Source of the DNA: Paenibacillus ottowii
GTDB taxonomy: Bacteria; Bacillota; Bacilli; Paenibacillales; Paenibacillaceae
Direction of reading: 5' to 3'
NCBI RefSeq assembly: GCF_006874425.1
Contig: NZ_VIJZ01000006.1
Span: 186,001-250,000, forward strand
DNA length: 64,000 nt
The translations under genes were made by a program, and so were the position numbers. The notes beneath the pieces were generated by a model, which worked only from the letters and a program-made list of their open reading frames with translations, had not been told where the DNA came from and did no database searches. Of the stretch, positions 61,232 through 64,000 are shown in pieces (the first letter of the stretch is position 1; every line of letters begins with the position of its first letter).

Positions 61232-62074
61232 TTAAAATGCAGGGATAATTGCGCCTTGATATTTGTCTTCAATGAATTTTTTAGTTTCTGGAGATTGCAA
61301 AGCTTTAAGCAGTTTCTGGATCGCTTCGGAATCTTTATTATCAGGACGTGCTACCAGTACGTTAGCATATGGAGAATCCTTATCTTCCAGCGCCAGTGCA
61401 TCCTTGGTCGGATTAAGTTTAGCTTCCAGAGCGTAGTTCGTGTTGATCAACGCAATATCTACTTCAGGCAACTGACGTGGCAGCATAGCTGCTTCCAGCT
61501 CCTTGAATTTCAGGTTTTTCTTGTTTTCAGTAATATCTTTTACAGTAGCTTCAATGTTACTTGAGTCTTTCAGCTTGATCAGACCTTGTTTCTCCAACAG
61601 CAGCAATGCCCGGCCTCCATTAGTTGCATCGTTCGGAATCGCTACCGTTGCACCGTCTGGAAGTTCATCAAGCTTTTTATATTTTTGAGAGTAGATACCG
61701 AATGGCTCCAGATGAACGGCGCCAACAGATACCAGGTTCATTTTACGCTCTTTGTTCATTACATTCAGGTAGGGTACATGTTGATAAAAGTTAGCATCCA
61801 GTTGCTTGTCAAACAATTGTACGTTCGGCTGTACATAGTCGTTAAACTGAACGACTTGAAGGCGAACTCCTTCTTTTTCCAACTGAGGCTTGATCGCTTC
61901 CAAAATTTCCGCATGTGGTACAGGAGAAGCTCCAACTTTCAGTTCGACTTCACGTGGTGACCCGCCAGTATTTTCAGCCGCATTATTTGTATCTGATGTT
62001 GTGCTTTTTGTACCGCAAGCAGCCAGTACCGCAATTAATGTCAAGCTCAATACCGCCAATACCCATTTCTTCAT
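61232..62074 (-). CDS. metQ: Methionine-binding lipoprotein MetQ
   Basis: A 280-residue lipoprotein of the NlpA/MetQ family. Lipobox VLAAC gives Cys20 as the lipidated residue after a hydrophobic leader. The binding domain starts EVELKVGASPVPHAEILEAIKPQLEKEGV, with NYALEAKL and the family end TKKFIEDKYQGAIIPAF. It captures D/L-methionine and related compounds for the MetNI transporter. Last gene of metN-metI-metQ, 76 bases after metI. Confidence 0.95.
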   Translation of the reverse strand: MKKWVLAVLSLTLIAVLAACGTKSTTSDTNNAAENTGGSPREVELKVGASPVPHAEILEAIKPQLEKEGVRLQVVQFNDYVQPNVQLFDKQLDANFYQHVPYLNVMNKERKMNLVSVGAVHLEPFGIYSQKYKKLDELPDGATVAIPNDATNGGRALLLLEKQGLIKLKDSSNIEATVKDITENKKNLKFKELEAAMLPRQLPEVDIALINTNYALEAKLNPTKDALALEDKDSPYANVLVARPDNKDSEAIQKLLKALQSPETKKFIEDKYQGAIIPAF

Positions 62075-62150
62075 GTTGTTACCCCTCCAATAATTTGTAA
62101 TATTCAGGATCAGACGTCCTGACCAATAAGGATATCTATATATGTTTTCC

Positions 62151-62819
62151 CTATTTTCGAGTATAATGCCGCACGAGGCGATCTCCTGCCATTTGCAGCA
62201 GTTGTACCAATACGACCATTAGCACGACCGCAACAATCATTACAGCCGTTTCGTAACGATAATAACCGTAGTTGATAGCCAGCGTACCCAGTCCACCGCC
62301 CCCGATCATACCGGACATTGCCGTGTACGATACGAGGGTAACAACAGTAATGGTTAATGCGGCCAGCAGGCCCGGAAGTGCTTCGCGTAACAGCACACGC
62401 CGGATAATTTGCCCTGTCGAGGCCCCCATCGCTTGTGCAGCCTCAATGACACCCTTGTCCACTTCACGCAGAGACGTTTCGACAAGACGTGCAAAGAATG
62501 GAGCAGCCCCGATAACCAAGGGCGGGATGGTTCCCAGTACCCCGGTAGAGGTACCTACCAACGATCGTGTAAAAGGAATAAGTGCAACGATCAAAATGAT
62601 AAATGGTACGGAACGCAAAATGTTAACGATGAAAGATAATACAATGTATATCACCTTCATCGGAGTCAACGAGGAGCGGCTCGCCAGAAACAACAATATA
62701 CCGAGCGGCAATCCAATAACGAGGGTGAACAATGCAGATGCTCCGAGCATCTGAAGGGTCTCCAGCGTAGAATTCCCTAGCTCTTCCCAACTCACTTGTG
62801 AAAAATCAAGTTCGCTCAT
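62151..62819 (-). CDS. metI: Methionine ABC transporter permease MetI
   Basis: A 222-residue permease with five to six membrane helices. The EAA loop is ARLVETSLREVDKGVIEAAQAMGASTGQIIRRVLLREALPGLLAAL and the pattern around SYTAMSGMIGGGGLGTLAINYGYYRYE is family-specific. It overlaps metN by four bases (ATGA), so translation is coupled. Two copies form the channel. Confidence 0.95.
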   Translation of the reverse strand: MSELDFSQVSWEELGNSTLETLQMLGASALFTLVIGLPLGILLFLASRSSLTPMKVIYIVLSFIVNILRSVPFIILIVALIPFTRSLVGTSTGVLGTIPPLVIGAAPFFARLVETSLREVDKGVIEAAQAMGASTGQIIRRVLLREALPGLLAALTITVVTLVSYTAMSGMIGGGGLGTLAINYGYYRYETAVMIVAVVLMVVLVQLLQMAGDRLVRHYTRK

Positions 62820-63838
62820 TGTCCGATTACCTCCACATCAAGTCCTTGCCCAGACACTTCGCGCAGCGTATGCTCTATATCTGTAGGGTTTCCTTCAAAA
62901 CGAACGATCAGCTGTCCATATGGTACGTTTTTAATCGTAGAGATGGTTCCTTGCAAGATTGCAAAATCAACCCCTGTACTTCGAGCCGTACGCGACAGAA
63001 TCGCATCATAAGTTTTGCTACCCAAGAAGGAGATACGCACCACCTGCGCCGCTTCCCCGCTACCTGCGGCTGCAATCGCTGCTTGCAACTCCTCAGGATG
63101 TTCTGCCTCCCGCTGGATAAAGTCCTTAGTTACCTGGTGCTGTGGCTTCAAAAACACTTCTGCCACCGGGCCCTGCTCCACGATATCCCCCTGATGAATG
63201 ACGCCAACCCGATCACAAATACTTTGGATGACATGCATCTCATGGGTAATCAATACGATGGTCAAATTAAAGCGCTGATTAATATCCAGCAGCAATTTTA
63301 GGATAGAGCCTGTCGTCTGTGGATCAAGTGCAGACGTCGCTTCGTCACACAGCAACACATGAGGATCACTAGCCAGTGCCCGTGCAATTCCTACCCGCTG
63401 CTTCTGTCCGCCTGAAAGCTGTGACGGATACTTTCCACTGTGTTCTTTCAGCCCCACCAGTTCCAGCAGCTCGTGAACTTTCTTGTCCACCTCCTGCTTA
63501 GGGGTATTTACCAGACGCAATGGAAATGCAATGTTGTCATAGACCGTTGCTGAAGACAACAAATTAAAATGTTGAAAAATCATTCCGATTTTTCGACGTT
63601 GCTTCTGTAACTGGGATTGACTCACAGTCACAAGGTTTACCCCATCTACCCATACTTCGCCTGAAGTAGGGCGCTCCAATAAATTAATACAGCGGATCAA
63701 TGTACTTTTGCCCGCCCCGGAGTGACCAATCACCCCGAATATTTCTCCCCGCTTTATAGAAAGGTTCAACCCGGACAGCGCATTAACGCGTCGGTTGCCT
63801 TTACCATAATGCTTGGTTAATTGCTTAAGTTCTATCAA
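62816..63838 (-). CDS. metN: Methionine ABC transporter ATP-binding protein MetN
   Basis: A 340-residue ATPase. Walker A GHSGAGKST, Q-loop in GMIFQHFNLLSSATVYDN, signature LSGGQKQRVGIARAL, Walker B VLLCDEATSALDP and H-loop ITHEM. The last 90 residues are the NIL regulatory domain (VVRISFLGSKTYDAILSRTARSTGVDFAILQGTI), which binds methionine and inhibits uptake when the cell is replete. TTG start behind AAGGAGG at ten bases. First gene of the operon; a SAM riboswitch terminator lies 90 bases upstream. Confidence 0.96.
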   Translation of the reverse strand: MIELKQLTKHYGKGNRRVNALSGLNLSIKRGEIFGVIGHSGAGKSTLIRCINLLERPTSGEVWVDGVNLVTVSQSQLQKQRRKIGMIFQHFNLLSSATVYDNIAFPLRLVNTPKQEVDKKVHELLELVGLKEHSGKYPSQLSGGQKQRVGIARALASDPHVLLCDEATSALDPQTTGSILKLLLDINQRFNLTIVLITHEMHVIQSICDRVGVIHQGDIVEQGPVAEVFLKPQHQVTKDFIQREAEHPEELQAAIAAAGSGEAAQVVRISFLGSKTYDAILSRTARSTGVDFAILQGTISTIKNVPYGQLIVRFEGNPTDIEHTLREVSGQGLDVEVIGQ

Positions 63839-63924
63839 CGTGCTGCGACCTCCTTCACTTCTTCCTTACCCTTTTAACCAGTTGTCATCTCTCAGGATTG
63901 TATAAATTCGCTATTTATTTATAC

Positions 63925-64000
63925 AAAAAAGCCCCTTTCACAGAATGAAAAGGGCCCCACCTTGCGAACCTTTTCTCATCTGCCAAAACCGCAATAACTC
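63925..64000 (-). ncRNA. 3' part of a SAM-I (S-box) riboswitch with terminator
   Basis: On the minus strand the last aptamer strand reads GGCAGATGAGAAAAGG (63983-63968), like the S-box closing helix. Then an intrinsic terminator follows: GCCCTTTTCA (about 63955-63946) with TGAAAGGGGC (about 63941-63931), then TTTTTT. The aptamer's main part lies beyond the window end, so identification rests on this end, its position before metNIQ, and known S-box control of that operon. Confidence 0.75.

Overview
The window is an ordinary-looking chromosomal segment of a low-to-mid GC, spore-forming Firmicute, most likely Paenibacillus polymyxa or a very close relative. The grounds are a thermolysin-type neutral protease of the P. 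polymyxa type at one end, sporulation genes (Sda, a YjcZ-type microprotein, a KinB-like kinase, two YheC/YheD proteins), an SLH-domain protein, DnaB/DnaI helicase loaders, and blocks resembling the B. subtilis yum/yut region. Species assignment is inference from protein character, not from a search. No rRNA, tRNA, CRISPR array, prophage or complete insertion sequence was seen.

Layout. 0.4-5 kb: secreted protease, then a minus-strand signalling operon (small membrane sensor plus a single polypeptide joining a histidine kinase to a LuxR-type response regulator). 5-9.4 kb: a probable spore-coat/envelope group (unknown protein, GT4 glycosyltransferase, YheC/YheD ATP-grasp, phosphatidylserine decarboxylase). 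9.4-18.3 kb: AraC regulator, aminotransferase, KinB-like kinase, YjcZ microprotein, EcsAB transporter behind a DEAD-box-type helicase, SDR enzyme, CheX. 18.7-26 kb: LysR regulator, PHP phosphatase, SasA/YwaC alarmone synthetase, epimerase, GNAT, two metallophosphoesterases, AAC(3)-family acetyltransferase. 26-33 kb: sdhCAB with a divergent LysR gene, and ktrBA behind a ydaO-type c-di-AMP riboswitch. 33-44 kb: CPBP protease, uvrC, trxA, dnaB-dnaI, coproheme decarboxylase, NDH-2, ferredoxin-NADP reductase, sda. 44-51 kb: YheC/YheD, ppx and ppk in convergent overlap, futalosine-pathway mqnB-mqnD. 51-64 kb: small unknown proteins, EamA exporter with divergent LysR, SLH protein, Fe-S assembly (ErpA/YutM, YutI), mqnE, a second NDH-2 (YutJ), YuzB, a short MITE-like insertion, SDR, and metNIQ behind a truncated SAM riboswitch.

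How the genes fit together. Much of the window serves respiration: menaquinone made by the futalosine route (mqnB, mqnD, mqnE), succinate dehydrogenase, two type II NADH dehydrogenases, coproheme decarboxylase and Fe-S assembly. A second theme is nucleotide and phosphate signalling: SasA (ppGpp synthesis), c-di-AMP control of potassium uptake, and polyphosphate synthesis and breakdown with a three-repeat Pho box upstream of ppk. A third is the link between replication and sporulation: dnaB-dnaI lie 4-6 kb from sda, whose promoter is flanked by a cluster of DnaA boxes.

Observations most worth a second look: a 169-bp element with 15-bp terminal inverted repeats inserted in the terminator after yutJ, flanked by a 25-bp duplication that is exactly the terminator stem-loop; the kinase-regulator fusion; the DnaA-box cluster at sda; and the Pho box at ppk. 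I found no clear wholly new defence or biosynthetic system here.
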